Positions 7,979 through 16,829 are shown, numbered from the stretch's first letter. The stretch: 27,082 nucleotides of DNA from an uncultured Amaricoccus sp. (GCF_937891315.1 NZ_CALAGI010000173.1:1-27082), one strand, 5' to 3'. Translations and numbers: made by a program. The notes: generated by a model not told the origin, from the letters alone.

Positions 7979-8251
7979 TTGAAACGCTCTTTTATTCCGC
8001 TTTTCGTCGCGGCGTCGATGGCGACGGCTCCGGTTGTCGCTTTCGCGCAGATGACTGACATCAGCAGGGTTGAAAGTGAGGTGACGAGCGATCTGGCATT
8101 GGTCGGGATCAACGATATCGACGTGTCGATGCTCACGCTGAAGCAGTTGCAGGAAATCAAGCTCGTGGCCGGAGGTCAGAGCGGCATGACTGACAAGCAG
8201 CGCCAGATCCGGGCGATCATCGATCGGGCGCCGGGCTCGCAGTCCGAGTAA
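7979..8251 (+). CDS. Small secreted protein, unknown function
   Basis: I do not recognise the family. The product is 90 residues with a standard Sec signal peptide (KRSF, a hydrophobic run, cleavage after AFA near residue 23). The mature part of about 67 residues is acidic at first, then contains LTLKQLQEIK and DKQRQIRAIID, which look helical, and has no cysteine. The start is TTG at 7979, backed by AGGAAGGGAG six bases upstream. The 100 bases ahead of it are clearly more AT-rich than the surrounding genes, which suggests its own promoter, though I cannot pick a confident -35/-10 pair. A textbook terminator follows 28 bases after the stop. The gene is thus a free-standing unit between glmM and the convergent yej operon. 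Confidence 0.72.
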   Translation: MKRSFIPLFVAASMATAPVVAFAQMTDISRVESEVTSDLALVGINDIDVSMLTLKQLQEIKLVAGGQSGMTDKQRQIRAIIDRAPGSQSE

Positions 8252-8278
8252 CCAGCTTTCACGCCGAGGAGTGACCTG

Positions 8279-8310
8279 CGCGGTCGGGAAGCCGGCCGCG
8301 TTTTTTTTTT
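8279..8310 (+). terminator. Strong rho-independent terminator
   Basis: A nine-pair stem (CGCGGTCGG with CCGGCCGCG, one G-U pair) closed by a GAAG loop is followed immediately by ten T residues at 8301-8310. It ends transcription of the small secreted protein gene and would stop + strand reading before the convergent yej operon. Confidence 0.92.
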
Positions 8311-8351
8311 GGAGCGTAAAGACGACCCGGTTGCGCCGGGCCGTCCGCTCC
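8311..8351 (-). terminator. Large hairpin downstream of yejF, possible terminator
   Basis: GGAGCG (8311-8316) pairs with CGCTCC (8346-8351), enclosing a second ten-position stem (8321-8330 with 8336-8345, five-base loop). For transcripts from yejF the inner stem is followed only by TTTA, so termination is weaker than that of the neighbouring + strand element. It may serve as a terminator or a 3'-end protecting structure of the yej mRNA. Confidence 0.5.
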
Positions 8352-8412
8352 GGAGTCCTGATTTGACGCAATATCTTGATCACCAGATGATGCCGTCTGG
8401 TTGGATATCGCT

Positions 8413-10029
8413 CTACCGCGCCACCGTGTCCATGTCGAACGCCGCCGCCAGCAAGGCCCGGGTATAGGCGGTCTTCGGCGCCGCGAAAATCTCCGCCGCG
8501 TCGCCCGCCTCGACCACGTCGCCATTGCGCATCACCAGCATCCGATGCGCCAGCGCCCGCACCACGCGCAGATCGTGGCTGACGAAGACATAGGCGAGCC
8601 CGTACTTGCGCTGCAGCAGGCGGAGCAGTTCGACGATCTGCACCTGCACCGTCATGTCGAGCGCCGAGGTCGGCTCGTCCAGCACCACGAGCTTTGGCCG
8701 CAGGATCATCGCCCGGGCGATCGCGATGCGCTGTCGCTGGCCACCGGAAAATTCGTGCGGATAGCGGTGTCGCGTCTCGGGATCGAGCCCTACCTCGCGC
8801 AGGATGTCGATCACCCGCTCGGCCGGATCGCCGGCATGGCCATGCACGCCGAGCCCCTCGGCGACGATCTGCTCGATCGTCATCCGCGGGCTGAGCGAGC
8901 CATAGGGATCCTGGAACACCATCTGCATGTCGCCGCGGATGCCGCGCAGATCGCGGTTGCGCCAGCCCTGGATGTCGCGGCCGAGAAAGACGATGCGCCC
9001 TTCGGACGAGATCAGCCGCATGAGCGCGAGCGCGAGCGTGGTCTTGCCCGAGCCGCTCTCGCCGACGACACCCAGCGTCTCGCCGGCCCGGATCGCGAGG
9101 TCGGCGTGGTTCACCGCCTTCACATGGCCGACGGTCCGTCGCAGCAGCCCGGCCTTGATCGGAAACCAGACGCGGAGATCCTTTGTCTCCAGCACCGGCG
9201 CGGCGTCCCCCCCCACCGGCTCCGGCGCGCCGGTCGGCTCGGCGGCGAGCAGGGCGCGGGTATAGGGATGGCGCGGATCGGTGAAGATCGCCGCCGTCGG
9301 CCCGGTCTCGACGATCTCGCCGGCGCGCATCACCGCCACGCGGTCGGCGATCCGCCGCACGATGCCGAGATTGTGGGTGATGAACAGCATCCCCATGCCC
9401 TCGGCCTTCTGGATATCCGCGAGCAGGGTCAGGATCTGCGCCTGAATCGTCACGTCGAGCGCGGTGGTTGGCTCGTCGGCGATCAGCACGTCCGGCCCGT
9501 TCGCCAGTGCCATGGCGATCATCACCCGCTGCCGCTGTCCGCCCGAGAGCTGATGCGGATAGGCGCCGAGCCGGCTTTCGGGGTCGCGGATGCCGACCTG
9601 GGTCAGGAGCTCGATGATGCGCGCGCGGGCGGCGGCGCCGGTCAGCCCCTGATGCAGAGCGAGACTCTCGCCGATCTGCCGTGCGATCGGATGCAGCGGA
9701 TTGAGGCTGGTCATCGGCTCTTGGAAGATGAAGCTGATGTCGTTGCCGCGCACCGCGCGCAAGGCCCGGGCGCCCGCCGTTGCCATGTCCGCGCCCCGGT
9801 AGCGGATCTCGCCGGTGACCCGCGCATTGTCGGCCAGCAGCCGCACGGTCGAGAGCGCGGTCACCGACTTGCCGGAGCCGCTCTCGCCGACCAGAGCCAG
9901 CGTCTCGCCGGGGGCGAGGTCGAAGCTCACGCCGCGCACCGCTTCGGTCACGGCGCCGCCTTGCGCGAAGGCGATGCGCAGGTCGCGCACGGACAGGATG
10001 GGCTCGAGGCTTTTCCCCGTGTCCTTCAT
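8413..10029 (-). CDS. yejF: Peptide ABC importer, fused double ATPase (YejF)
   Basis: This protein powers uptake of peptides, including microcin-C-like compounds, by the YejABEF system at the inner membrane. The 538-residue product carries two complete ATP-binding domains in one chain. Domain 1 has GESGSGKS (48-55), LSGGQ (161-165) and LIADEP (182-187). Domain 2 has GESGSGKT (323-330), FSGGQ (427-431) and VVLDEP. Each domain ends with the oligopeptide-transporter C-terminal extension typical of the Dpp/Opp family (HPYTRALL, AYTRALL). The start at 10029 has AAGGG in front. It is the last gene of the operon, 24 bases after yejE. Confidence 0.95.
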   Translation of the reverse strand: MKDTGKSLEPILSVRDLRIAFAQGGAVTEAVRGVSFDLAPGETLALVGESGSGKSVTALSTVRLLADNARVTGEIRYRGADMATAGARALRAVRGNDISFIFQEPMTSLNPLHPIARQIGESLALHQGLTGAAARARIIELLTQVGIRDPESRLGAYPHQLSGGQRQRVMIAMALANGPDVLIADEPTTALDVTIQAQILTLLADIQKAEGMGMLFITHNLGIVRRIADRVAVMRAGEIVETGPTAAIFTDPRHPYTRALLAAEPTGAPEPVGGDAAPVLETKDLRVWFPIKAGLLRRTVGHVKAVNHADLAIRAGETLGVVGESGSGKTTLALALMRLISSEGRIVFLGRDIQGWRNRDLRGIRGDMQMVFQDPYGSLSPRMTIEQIVAEGLGVHGHAGDPAERVIDILREVGLDPETRHRYPHEFSGGQRQRIAIARAMILRPKLVVLDEPTSALDMTVQVQIVELLRLLQRKYGLAYVFVSHDLRVVRALAHRMLVMRNGDVVEAGDAAEIFAAPKTAYTRALLAAAFDMDTVAR

Positions 10030-10053
10030 CGCGTGCCCTTCATCGCGCGGGCC

Positions 10054-11163
10054 TCACGCGAAGGTCTTCCGCGGATCGTAGGCGTCGCGCACGCCCTCGA
10101 AGATGAAGACGAGCAGCGACAGCATGATCGCGAAGGTGAAGAAGGCGGTGAAGCCGAGCCACGGCGCATTGAGCTGGTTCTTGCCCTGCAGTGCGAGTTC
10201 GCCAAGCGAGGGATAGGAGGGCGGCAGGCCGAGCCCGAGAAAATCGAGCGCCGCCAGCGTACCGATCGCGGCCGTGATGATGAAGGGCATCAGGGTCAGG
10301 GTTGCCACCATGGCGTTGGGCAGGAGGTGGCGGAACATGATCGTCCGGTCGCGCACGCCGAGCGCGCGGGCCGCCCGCACATATTCGAAGTTCCGCGCGC
10401 GCAGGAACTCGGCCCGCACCACGCCGACGAGACTGGTCCAGCCGAAGAAGGCGATGAGCAGGGTCAGCAACCAGAAATTCATGGTGAAGATCGCCGACAG
10501 GATGATGATGACATAGAGCGTCGGCATATTGCTCCAGATCTCGACGATCCGCTGGAACACGAGGTCGGTCCAGCCGCCGAAATAGCCCTGCGTCGCCCCC
10601 GCGACGATGCCGATCGCGCTCGATATCACCGCCACCATCAGCGCGAACAGAACCGAGATGCGAAAGCCGTAGATCACCCGCGCCACGACGTCCCGCGTCT
10701 GGTCGTCGGTGCCGAGCCAGTGGTCGCGGTCCGGTGCCGAGGGGGCCGAGACCACGCCGTAGTTGATCGTGTTGTAGCTGTAGGGCACCGGCGGCCACAG
10801 CATCCATCCGGGCTGCGCGATCACCTGGCCGTCCACCATTCCGGTCGCCGCCTCGGCATAGATCCGGTCGGGATCGTCGAGGCAGGCTTCCAGACCCCCG
10901 GTGCGGATCAGGCAGCGCACCTCCGCCGACTGATATTCGGCCTCGGTCTGGAACTCGCCGCCGAAATCCGCCTCCGAATAGAAGTTCAGGATCGGAAACC
11001 GGAACCCGTCCTGAAACCGGATCAGAAGAGGCCGGTCGTTCGCCACGAACTCGGCGCAGAGCGCGACGAGGAACAGCGCGAGAAACACCCAGAGCGACCA
11101 GAACGCCCGCCGGTTCGCCCGGAAATTGGCCAGCCGTCGGCGCTGGAGGGCGGTCAGCGTCAT
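10054..11163 (-). CDS. yejE: Peptide ABC importer permease (YejE)
   Basis: This is the inner-membrane permease of the Yej peptide importer. The 369-residue product has a short cytoplasmic N-terminus, a first membrane helix (about 21-42), and a large periplasmic insertion with HWLGTDDQTRDVVARVIYG, the hallmark of DppC/YejE-type subunits. Four or five further helices follow, with the ATPase-docking EAA-type loop (YVRAARALGVRDRTIMFRHL). Its ATG overlaps the yejB stop codon as ATGA (11160-11163), indicating translational coupling. The longer open frame reaching 11628 is an extension into yejB in another frame and is not real. Confidence 0.95.
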   Translation of the reverse strand: MTLTALQRRRLANFRANRRAFWSLWVFLALFLVALCAEFVANDRPLLIRFQDGFRFPILNFYSEADFGGEFQTEAEYQSAEVRCLIRTGGLEACLDDPDRIYAEAATGMVDGQVIAQPGWMLWPPVPYSYNTINYGVVSAPSAPDRDHWLGTDDQTRDVVARVIYGFRISVLFALMVAVISSAIGIVAGATQGYFGGWTDLVFQRIVEIWSNMPTLYVIIILSAIFTMNFWLLTLLIAFFGWTSLVGVVRAEFLRARNFEYVRAARALGVRDRTIMFRHLLPNAMVATLTLMPFIITAAIGTLAALDFLGLGLPPSYPSLGELALQGKNQLNAPWLGFTAFFTFAIMLSLLVFIFEGVRDAYDPRKTFA

Positions 11164-12236
11164 GTCTCGCGGCTCTCGAAATCGATGCGCGGATCGATCC
11201 AGACATAGGTGAGATCCGAGAGCAGGCCGACGATCAGCCCCAGAAGGCCGAAGACATAGAGCGTGCCGAACACCACCGGATAGTCGCGCTGGATCGCGCT
11301 CTCGTAGGCCAGCCGCCCGAGGCCGTCGAGGCTGAAGATCGTCTCGATGATCAGGCTGCCGCCGAAGAAGATGCTGATGAAGACCGCTGGAAAGCTGGCG
11401 ATCACGATCAGCATCGCATTGCGGAACACATGGCCGTACAGCACCCGTCCCTCGGTCAGGCCCTTGGCGCGGGCGGTCATCACATACTGCTTCTTGATCT
11501 CGTCGAGGAAGGAATTCTTGGTGAGCAAGGTGGTGGTGGCGAAGGCGCTGATCGTCGCCGCCGTCACCGGCAGCACGATATGCCAGAGATAGTCGAGGAT
11601 CTTGCCGCCGAGGCTCAGCTCTGCCCAATTGTCCGACGTGAGGCCGCGCAACGGGAAGATCTGCCAGTAGGAGCCGCCGGCGAACAGCACGAGCAGCATG
11701 ATGGCGAAGAGAAAGCTCGGCACCGCGTAGGCGACGACGATGACCGCGCTGGTCCAGGTATCGAAGCGCGTCCCGTCGCGGATCGCCTTGCGCACCCCGA
11801 GCGGAATCGAGATCGCATAGGCGATCAGCGTCGACCAGAGGCCGAGCGTGATCGAGACCGGCATCTTCTCCAGCACCAGGTCGATGACGGAGATCGAGCG
11901 GAAATAGCTCTCTCCGAAGTCGAAGGTGAGATAGTTGCGCACCATCAGCAGAAATCGTTCGAGCGGCGGCCTGTCGAAGCCGAACTGCCTTTCCAGATCG
12001 GCGATGAAGTCCGGAGGCAGGCCCTCCGCGCCGCGGTATTCGCTGTTTCCGCCGCCGCCGCCATCGCCGCCACCGCCGGTGAACCGGTCGGTGGACGAGC
12101 TCTGATCCTCAAGCTGGGCGATGATCTGTTCGATCGGACCACCGGGCAGGAACTGGGTCAGGATGAAATTGATGAGCAGGATGCCGAACAGCGTCGGCAC
12201 CATGAACAGCACGCGGCGGAGGACATAGGCGCCCAT
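11160..12236 (-). CDS. yejB: Peptide ABC importer permease (YejB)
   Basis: This 358-residue DppB/YejB-type permease begins with the usual MGAYVLRRVLFMVPTLFG membrane helix. A periplasmic stretch with a Gly-rich tract (about residues 53-63) follows and leads into PDFIADLERQFGFDRP. The tail holds five or so helices and the EAA-type loop VMTARAKGLTEGRVLYGHVFRNA. Family members near 350-360 residues with a similar loop are known. The start lies one base after the yejA stop and the stop overlaps yejE, so yejABE are tightly coupled. Confidence 0.95.
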   Translation of the reverse strand: MGAYVLRRVLFMVPTLFGILLINFILTQFLPGGPIEQIIAQLEDQSSSTDRFTGGGGDGGGGGNSEYRGAEGLPPDFIADLERQFGFDRPPLERFLLMVRNYLTFDFGESYFRSISVIDLVLEKMPVSITLGLWSTLIAYAISIPLGVRKAIRDGTRFDTWTSAVIVVAYAVPSFLFAIMLLVLFAGGSYWQIFPLRGLTSDNWAELSLGGKILDYLWHIVLPVTAATISAFATTTLLTKNSFLDEIKKQYVMTARAKGLTEGRVLYGHVFRNAMLIVIASFPAVFISIFFGGSLIIETIFSLDGLGRLAYESAIQRDYPVVFGTLYVFGLLGLIVGLLSDLTYVWIDPRIDFESRET

Positions 12237-12237
12237 C

Positions 12238-14160
12238 TCAGCGCAGCGCGCCCTCGGATTTCAGCTTGTCGTACTTCGCCTGGTCGATCCACCAGTAGGC
12301 GTCGCCGCGGGCGTATTCCGGCTGGACATCCGGGCGGCCGAACACGTCCCAGTAGGCGATGAGATACTGGCCGCTGTACCAGTTCGGCACCCAGATCTGC
12401 TTTGCCCGCAGCACCCGGTCGAGCGCGCGCACCCGCGCCTCCATCGTCGGACGGTCGGGCGCGGCGATCACCTGCTCGATCAGCGCGTCGACGACCGGAT
12501 CCTTCAGCCCGCCATAGTTGGCCGAGCCCGGCGCGTCGGCCGCGGACGAGCCGAAGAGCTCGCGCAGTTCGAGCCCGGGCGAGAGTGACATGGCGAAGCG
12601 GCCGCCGATGACGTCGAAGTCGAAATCCTTCTGCCGCTGCTGCATCTGGGCCGCGTCGACCGTGCGGTTGCTGGCATCGATCCCGATCCGCCGCAGATTG
12701 GCGACATAGGGGTTCACCACGCGGTCGAGCGAGGGATTGTCATCGACGAATTCGACGCGCAACAGCTCGCCCCTGGCATCGCGTCGCAATCCGTCGGCGC
12801 CGACCTTCCAGCCCGCCTCGTCGAGCAGGGCCGAGGCGCGGCGGAGCGCGGAGCGGTCGAGCTGCTGCGCGCCCTGAACCGGCGGCGCATAGGCGACCTC
12901 GGTGAAGATCTCGGGCGGCAGCTGGTCGCGGAACTGTTCCAGCACCGCGAGCTCCTCGCCCTGGGGGAGACCCTCCGCCTGCATCGGTGAATTTTCCCAG
13001 AAGCTGTCGGTCCGCTTGTAGAGTTCATGGAACAAGGTAGCGTTGGTCCATTCGAAATTGAACATGAGCGCGATCGCCTCGCGCACGCGCGGGTCCTGGA
13101 ACTTGTCGCGGCGCAGGTTGAACCAGAAGCCCTGCGTGCCGGAGGGGCGATTGTCGGGCAGCGTCTCCTGCTTCACCCAGCCCTTCCTCAGCGCGGGAAA
13201 ATCGTACGCCGTGGCCCAGAGGCTGGAGAAGAACTCCTGGTGAAAGAGATAGCTGCCGCTCTTCAGCGCCTCGAAGGCGGCGGTGTTGTCGGCGAAATAT
13301 TCGTAGACGAAGCAGTCGAAATTGTTCACGCCGACATTCACCGGCAGCTTCGCGCCCCAATAGTCCGGGTTCTTGCAATATTTGATGGTGCGCCCGGGCT
13401 GGACGCTCGCCACCACGTACTGGCCGGAGCCGACCGGCGGCGTCAGCGTTGATTCCCCGAACGGCACCGTCTCGTAGTAGTGCTTCGGCAGAACCGGCAG
13501 CGCCCCGGCGAGACCCGGCAGTTCGCGCTTGGCCGCGTCGGCGACGAAGGTGAACTTGACCTTGTGCGGGTCCAGCGCCTCGACCTTCTCGATGTCGCGC
13601 AGCGTGATCTTGTACGACGGCTCGCCCTTGTCGAGCAGCACCTGATAGCTGAAGACCACGTCCTCGGCGGTGATCGGCACGCCGTCCGAGAACGTCGCCT
13701 CGGGGCGCATGTTGAAGATCACCCAGGACTTGTCCTCGGGATATTCGACGCTCTCGGCGATCAGCCCATAGGCCGAATCCGGCTCGTCGGCGGAACCGGC
13801 GAGCAGGCTGTCGGTGAGCAGGCCGAGCCCCTGCGCCGGCTCACCCTTGAGGATATAGGGGTTCAGGCTGTCGAAGGTCTGCGAGGCGCCGACCCCGCGA
13901 AAGCTCATGGTCCCGCCCTGTGGGGCATCGGGATTCACATAGTCGAAATGCTCGAAGTCCGCCGGGTATTTCAGATCGCCAAAGGTCGAGATTCCATGGC
14001 TCGTGATGATCTTCGGCGCCGTCTCCTCGGCCCGCGCATGCGCCGTGATCGCCAGCGCCGCGCCGAACAGAAATCCGCTCGCCATCCGGATCAGGCGGCG
14101 CCCTTCGGGCGGGGCGACCGCGCAGGTTCCGGCGGGGTGGCGACGGTCTGGTGCTTGCAT
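12238..14160 (-). CDS. yejA: Peptide-binding periplasmic protein (YejA, SBP family 5)
   Basis: This extracellular solute-binding protein captures peptides in the periplasm for YejBEF. The product is 640 residues. A hydrophobic segment (about 26-40) with a cleavage site after AHARA (A44) is preceded by a twin arginine (RR at 21-22), so a Tat or long Sec signal are both possible. The mature protein has the family-5 hallmarks: FEHFDYVNPDAPQGG, the FSDGVPITAEDVVFSY region, and the long C-terminal lobe ending WWIDQAKYDKL as in YejA. I kept the ATG at 14160 because AGGAT precedes it; an internal ATG at residue 26 lacks a ribosome site. It is the first gene of the operon; 110 bases separate it from the cytochrome gene upstream. 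Confidence 0.93.
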   Translation of the reverse strand: MQAPDRRHPAGTCAVAPPEGRRLIRMASGFLFGAALAITAHARAEETAPKIITSHGISTFGDLKYPADFEHFDYVNPDAPQGGTMSFRGVGASQTFDSLNPYILKGEPAQGLGLLTDSLLAGSADEPDSAYGLIAESVEYPEDKSWVIFNMRPEATFSDGVPITAEDVVFSYQVLLDKGEPSYKITLRDIEKVEALDPHKVKFTFVADAAKRELPGLAGALPVLPKHYYETVPFGESTLTPPVGSGQYVVASVQPGRTIKYCKNPDYWGAKLPVNVGVNNFDCFVYEYFADNTAAFEALKSGSYLFHQEFFSSLWATAYDFPALRKGWVKQETLPDNRPSGTQGFWFNLRRDKFQDPRVREAIALMFNFEWTNATLFHELYKRTDSFWENSPMQAEGLPQGEELAVLEQFRDQLPPEIFTEVAYAPPVQGAQQLDRSALRRASALLDEAGWKVGADGLRRDARGELLRVEFVDDNPSLDRVVNPYVANLRRIGIDASNRTVDAAQMQQRQKDFDFDVIGGRFAMSLSPGLELRELFGSSAADAPGSANYGGLKDPVVDALIEQVIAAPDRPTMEARVRALDRVLRAKQIWVPNWYSGQYLIAYWDVFGRPDVQPEYARGDAYWWIDQAKYDKLKSEGALR

Positions 14161-14240
14161 CGGCTATCCTGTGATCGCGGCGGTGGCAAGCCGCCGGCGG
14201 GAGGCGAACGGGGCGGTCAGGCTACCGGTACCGCGCGCCT

Positions 14241-14269
14241 CTCACGACGCCAATGCAGGAATTCGTGAG
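14241..14269 (-). terminator. Hairpin after the cytochrome c gene, possible terminator
   Basis: CTCACGA (14241-14247) and TCGTGAG (14263-14269) form a perfect seven-pair stem with a 15-base loop, starting one base after the cytochrome stop codon. No T-run follows, so this may be a weak or rho-dependent stop or only a 3'-end structure. Confidence 0.35.
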
Positions 14270-14270
14270 C

Positions 14271-14777
14271 CTATTGGCTCACCGATTCCAGATAGGCGAT
14301 GACATTGGCGCGGTCCTCGGCCTTCGGCAGGCCGGCGAAGGACATCTTGGTTCCGGGCACCGCTTCCTTCGGGCTGTTCAGGAACACGAACAAGGCATCG
14401 GGCGTCCAGTCGCCGCCGTGGCTCTTCATCGGGTCCGAATAGGCGAAGCCATCGACGCTGCCGACGGGGCGTCCGATGACATGGTCGAGATGCGGGCCGA
14501 CCGCGTTGTTGCCGTCGATCTTGTGGCAGGTCGCGCATTTCTTGAACACTGCCTGACCCTTGGCCACGTCGGCCGACGCGACCAGCGCGGCCACGTCCAC
14601 CTGCTCCTCGGCCGTCGCGGCCTCGCCGCCGCCCGCGCCATCGGGCACGCTGATCACATAGGCGACCTCTTCGCTATGTGTGTCGAAAATAAGTCCCGAG
14701 AAGAACAGAAGCAGCAGGAATGCCAGCAGGCTTCCGCAGACCGCGCCTACGATCTTGGTGACTTCCATCGTGTTCAT
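14271..14777 (-). CDS. Membrane-anchored c-type cytochrome (cytochrome c-y / c552 / CycM-like)
   Basis: This is an electron carrier tethered to the periplasmic face of the inner membrane, expected to pass electrons from the bc1 complex to terminal oxidases. The 168-residue product has an uncleaved N-terminal membrane anchor (about 9-31). An Ala/Glu/Gly-rich flexible linker (about 45-65) leads to a class I cytochrome domain. Haem attaches at CATCH (C81, C84, H85), and M145 in GTKMSF is the likely sixth ligand. Two start codons lie nine bases apart (14777 and 14768); the first has AAGGTG upstream. The gene diverges from pheA over 209 bases, a neighbourhood I recall from other Rhodobacterales. 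Confidence 0.9.
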   Translation of the reverse strand: MNTMEVTKIVGAVCGSLLAFLLLLFFSGLIFDTHSEEVAYVISVPDGAGGGEAATAEEQVDVAALVASADVAKGQAVFKKCATCHKIDGNNAVGPHLDHVIGRPVGSVDGFAYSDPMKSHGGDWTPDALFVFLNSPKEAVPGTKMSFAGLPKAEDRANVIAYLESVSQ

Positions 14778-14945
14778 CGCTCACTGGCACCTTGCTTGGG
14801 GGCGGCGTCGCCGAGGTTCGCTTCCAGCGAAGTTCTACCCGGATCGCCGAAGGCTGCGCAAGACCGCGCAGCGTGACGAATTGCCCCGGCAGGGTCGGCG
14901 CGACCTCCGAGGGGCCTCCCGCGCTCTTTCGCTCGCCAGGGGTTT

Positions 14946-14971
14946 CTGCGATGGTCCCGACCATTTCGCAG
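14946..14971 (+). promoter_or_regulatory. Imperfect palindrome just upstream of pheA
   Basis: CTGCGA + TGGTC (14946-14956) mirrors GACCA + TCGCAG (14959-14971) with two extra T residues on one side. It ends two bases before the GAAGGG ribosome site of pheA (14973-14978). It could act as an operator or an mRNA hairpin affecting pheA translation. No ligand or regulator can be assigned. Confidence 0.4.
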
Positions 14972-14986
14972 CGAAGGGTTCCGTGA

Positions 14987-15832
14987 ATGGGTCAGAAGAC
15001 CAACGCGATCTCGTTCCAGGGCACGCGCGGCGCCTATTCGCACCAGGCCTGCGCCGAGGTGTTTCCAGAGATGGAGGCGCTGCCCTGCACGACGTTCGAG
15101 GATGCGATCGCCGCGGTGAAGGAAGGCCGCGCCGACCTTGCCATGCTGCCGGTCGAGAATTCGACCTATGGGCGGGTGGCCGACATCCACCATCTGCTGC
15201 CGGAATCGGGCCTGCATATCGTCGGTGAGCATTTCCTGCGCATCCATATCAATCTCCTCGGCGTGCCGGGCGCGCGACTCGAGGACATCCGCGCCGCCAT
15301 GAGCCACACCGTTCTGCTCGGACAGTGCCGCGCCTTCCTGCGCGAGCACCGGATCACCCCGCGCACCGGCGCCGACACCGCCGGCTCGGCCGAGATCGTG
15401 GCGCGGACCGGTGACCCCACGCTGGCCGGCCTCGCCTCCGAGATCGCGGGCGAGATCTACGGGCTGAACGTCCTCGCCCGCCATATCGAGGACCAGAAGA
15501 ACAACACCACGCGTTTTCTCATCATGGCGCCGGAGCCGATGATCGCGCCGCCGGGCGATGTGCTCACCACCTTCGTCTTCCGGGTGCGCAACATCCCCGC
15601 CGCGCTCTACAAGGCGATGGGCGGCTTCGCCACCAACGGCGTCAACATGATCAAGCTCGAAAGCTACATGGTCGGCGGCGAATTCACCGCGACCCAGTTC
15701 TACGCCGACATCGAGGGCCACCCGGACGAGCCGGCGGTCGCCCGGGCGCTGGAGGAACTCGCCTATTTCACCACCAGCCTCGAGTTGCTCGGCACCTATC
15801 CCGCGCATCCCTTCCGGCGCGCCCGGTCGTGA
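14987..15832 (+). CDS. pheA: Prephenate dehydratase with C-terminal ACT domain
   Basis: PheA converts prephenate to phenylpyruvate in phenylalanine synthesis. The product is a 281-residue monofunctional P-type enzyme with no chorismate mutase domain. Residues 6-182 are the dehydratase domain, with ISFQGTRGAYSHQA at the start, LPVENST (54-60) and the catalytic TRF (175-177) in KNNTTRF. Residues about 193-270 form an ACT domain with GVNMIKLES. The usual phenylalanine-binding ESRP motif is here LESYM (224-228), a replacement I also associate with alphaproteobacterial relatives, so feedback control may differ. The start has GAAGGG eight bases upstream. It faces the cytochrome gene and is followed after 34 bases by nudC. 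Confidence 0.95.
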   Translation: MGQKTNAISFQGTRGAYSHQACAEVFPEMEALPCTTFEDAIAAVKEGRADLAMLPVENSTYGRVADIHHLLPESGLHIVGEHFLRIHINLLGVPGARLEDIRAAMSHTVLLGQCRAFLREHRITPRTGADTAGSAEIVARTGDPTLAGLASEIAGEIYGLNVLARHIEDQKNNTTRFLIMAPEPMIAPPGDVLTTFVFRVRNIPAALYKAMGGFATNGVNMIKLESYMVGGEFTATQFYADIEGHPDEPAVARALEELAYFTTSLELLGTYPAHPFRRARS

Positions 15833-15866
15833 GCGGCGGTCGCCCGGGTCGCGACGGAGGGGAGGG

Positions 15867-16811
15867 ATGAGGGACGCCGAGGCCGTCACCTTCGCCGGCG
15901 CCTCGATCGATCGGGCGACTCATCTGCGCGCCGACGGCGCCGCGCTCGGTCGACTCGCCGCCGAGCCGGCTGCGCGCTGCCTTGCCCTGTCGCGCGGCCG
16001 CCCGCTCCTCGATTTCGGGGGCGCCGGTCCGCGGCTCGGCTGGCTGCCGCTGTCCGCCCCGCTGTTCGAAGGTGCCTCCGGTCCCGTTTTTCTGGGTATC
16101 GAGGCCGGCGCCCCGCGTTTCGCCCGCGAGATCCCCGACTGGCCGGACCCGACCGTCGCCGAGGATGGCACCGAGGGCCATCCCGCCCTGGCCGCCGATC
16201 TGCGCTTTGGCGATCTCCGCGGACTGATGGCGGCGCTGACACCGGGCGACGCTGGCAACGCGGCGGCGGCCAAGGGCATCTTCGCCTGGCACGAGACCCA
16301 CCGCTTCTGCGCCAATTGCGGCGCGGGGTCCGAGATCGCCGAAGCGGGTTGGAAGCGGACCTGCCCCGCCTGCGGCGCGCAGCATTTTCCGCGCACCGAT
16401 CCCGTGGTGATCATGCTCATCACCCACGGCAATTGCGTGCTGCTCGGCCGTTCCGCCGCCTGGCCGCCGGGGATGTATTCCCTGCTCGCCGGCTTCATGG
16501 AGCCCGGCGAGACGATCGAGGCCGCCGTGCGTCGCGAAACCTGGGAGGAGGCGGGCGTGCCGGTCGGCCGGGTCGACTATCTTGCCAGCCAGCCCTGGCC
16601 CTTCCCGTCGAGCCTGATGCTCGGTTGTCGCGGAGAGGCGCTGGCCCGCGAGATCCACCGCGATCCGAACGAGCTGGAGGACGCCCGCTGGGTCAGCCGC
16701 GAGGGGGTGCTGGCCGCGCTCTCCGGCCAGGATCCGGATCTGCGCCCGGCGCGCCGCGGCTCGATAGCCCGCTTCCTGATCGAGCGCTGGCTCGCCGACG
16801 CGCTCGACTGA
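15867..16811 (+). CDS. nudC: NADH pyrophosphatase / NAD-capped RNA hydrolase
   Basis: NudC cleaves NAD(H) to NMN(H) and AMP and removes NAD caps from RNA. The 314-residue product has an N-terminal domain of low conservation (1-140), then a four-cysteine zinc ribbon (C148, C151, C166, C169). The Nudix box follows (about 209-231, GFMEPGE then RRETWEEAG with the expected Glu residues), and then SQPWPFPSS (241-249), the signature that separates NudC from other Nudix enzymes. It starts 34 bases after pheA with GGAGGGATG directly at the start codon. It shares direction with pheA and the next small gene, probably as one transcript. Confidence 0.95.
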   Translation: MRDAEAVTFAGASIDRATHLRADGAALGRLAAEPAARCLALSRGRPLLDFGGAGPRLGWLPLSAPLFEGASGPVFLGIEAGAPRFAREIPDWPDPTVAEDGTEGHPALAADLRFGDLRGLMAALTPGDAGNAAAAKGIFAWHETHRFCANCGAGSEIAEAGWKRTCPACGAQHFPRTDPVVIMLITHGNCVLLGRSAAWPPGMYSLLAGFMEPGETIEAAVRRETWEEAGVPVGRVDYLASQPWPFPSSLMLGCRGEALAREIHRDPNELEDARWVSREGVLAALSGQDPDLRPARRGSIARFLIERWLADALD

Positions 16812-16829
16812 TCCCGGAGAGGATTCCCC

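Noticed and set aside
8401..11208. 935-residue open frame on + strand across yejF and yejE
   Set aside because: Antisense shadow of two well-supported genes; composition is His/Arg/Asp-rich and repetitive as expected from reversed GC-rich codons, with no family motif.
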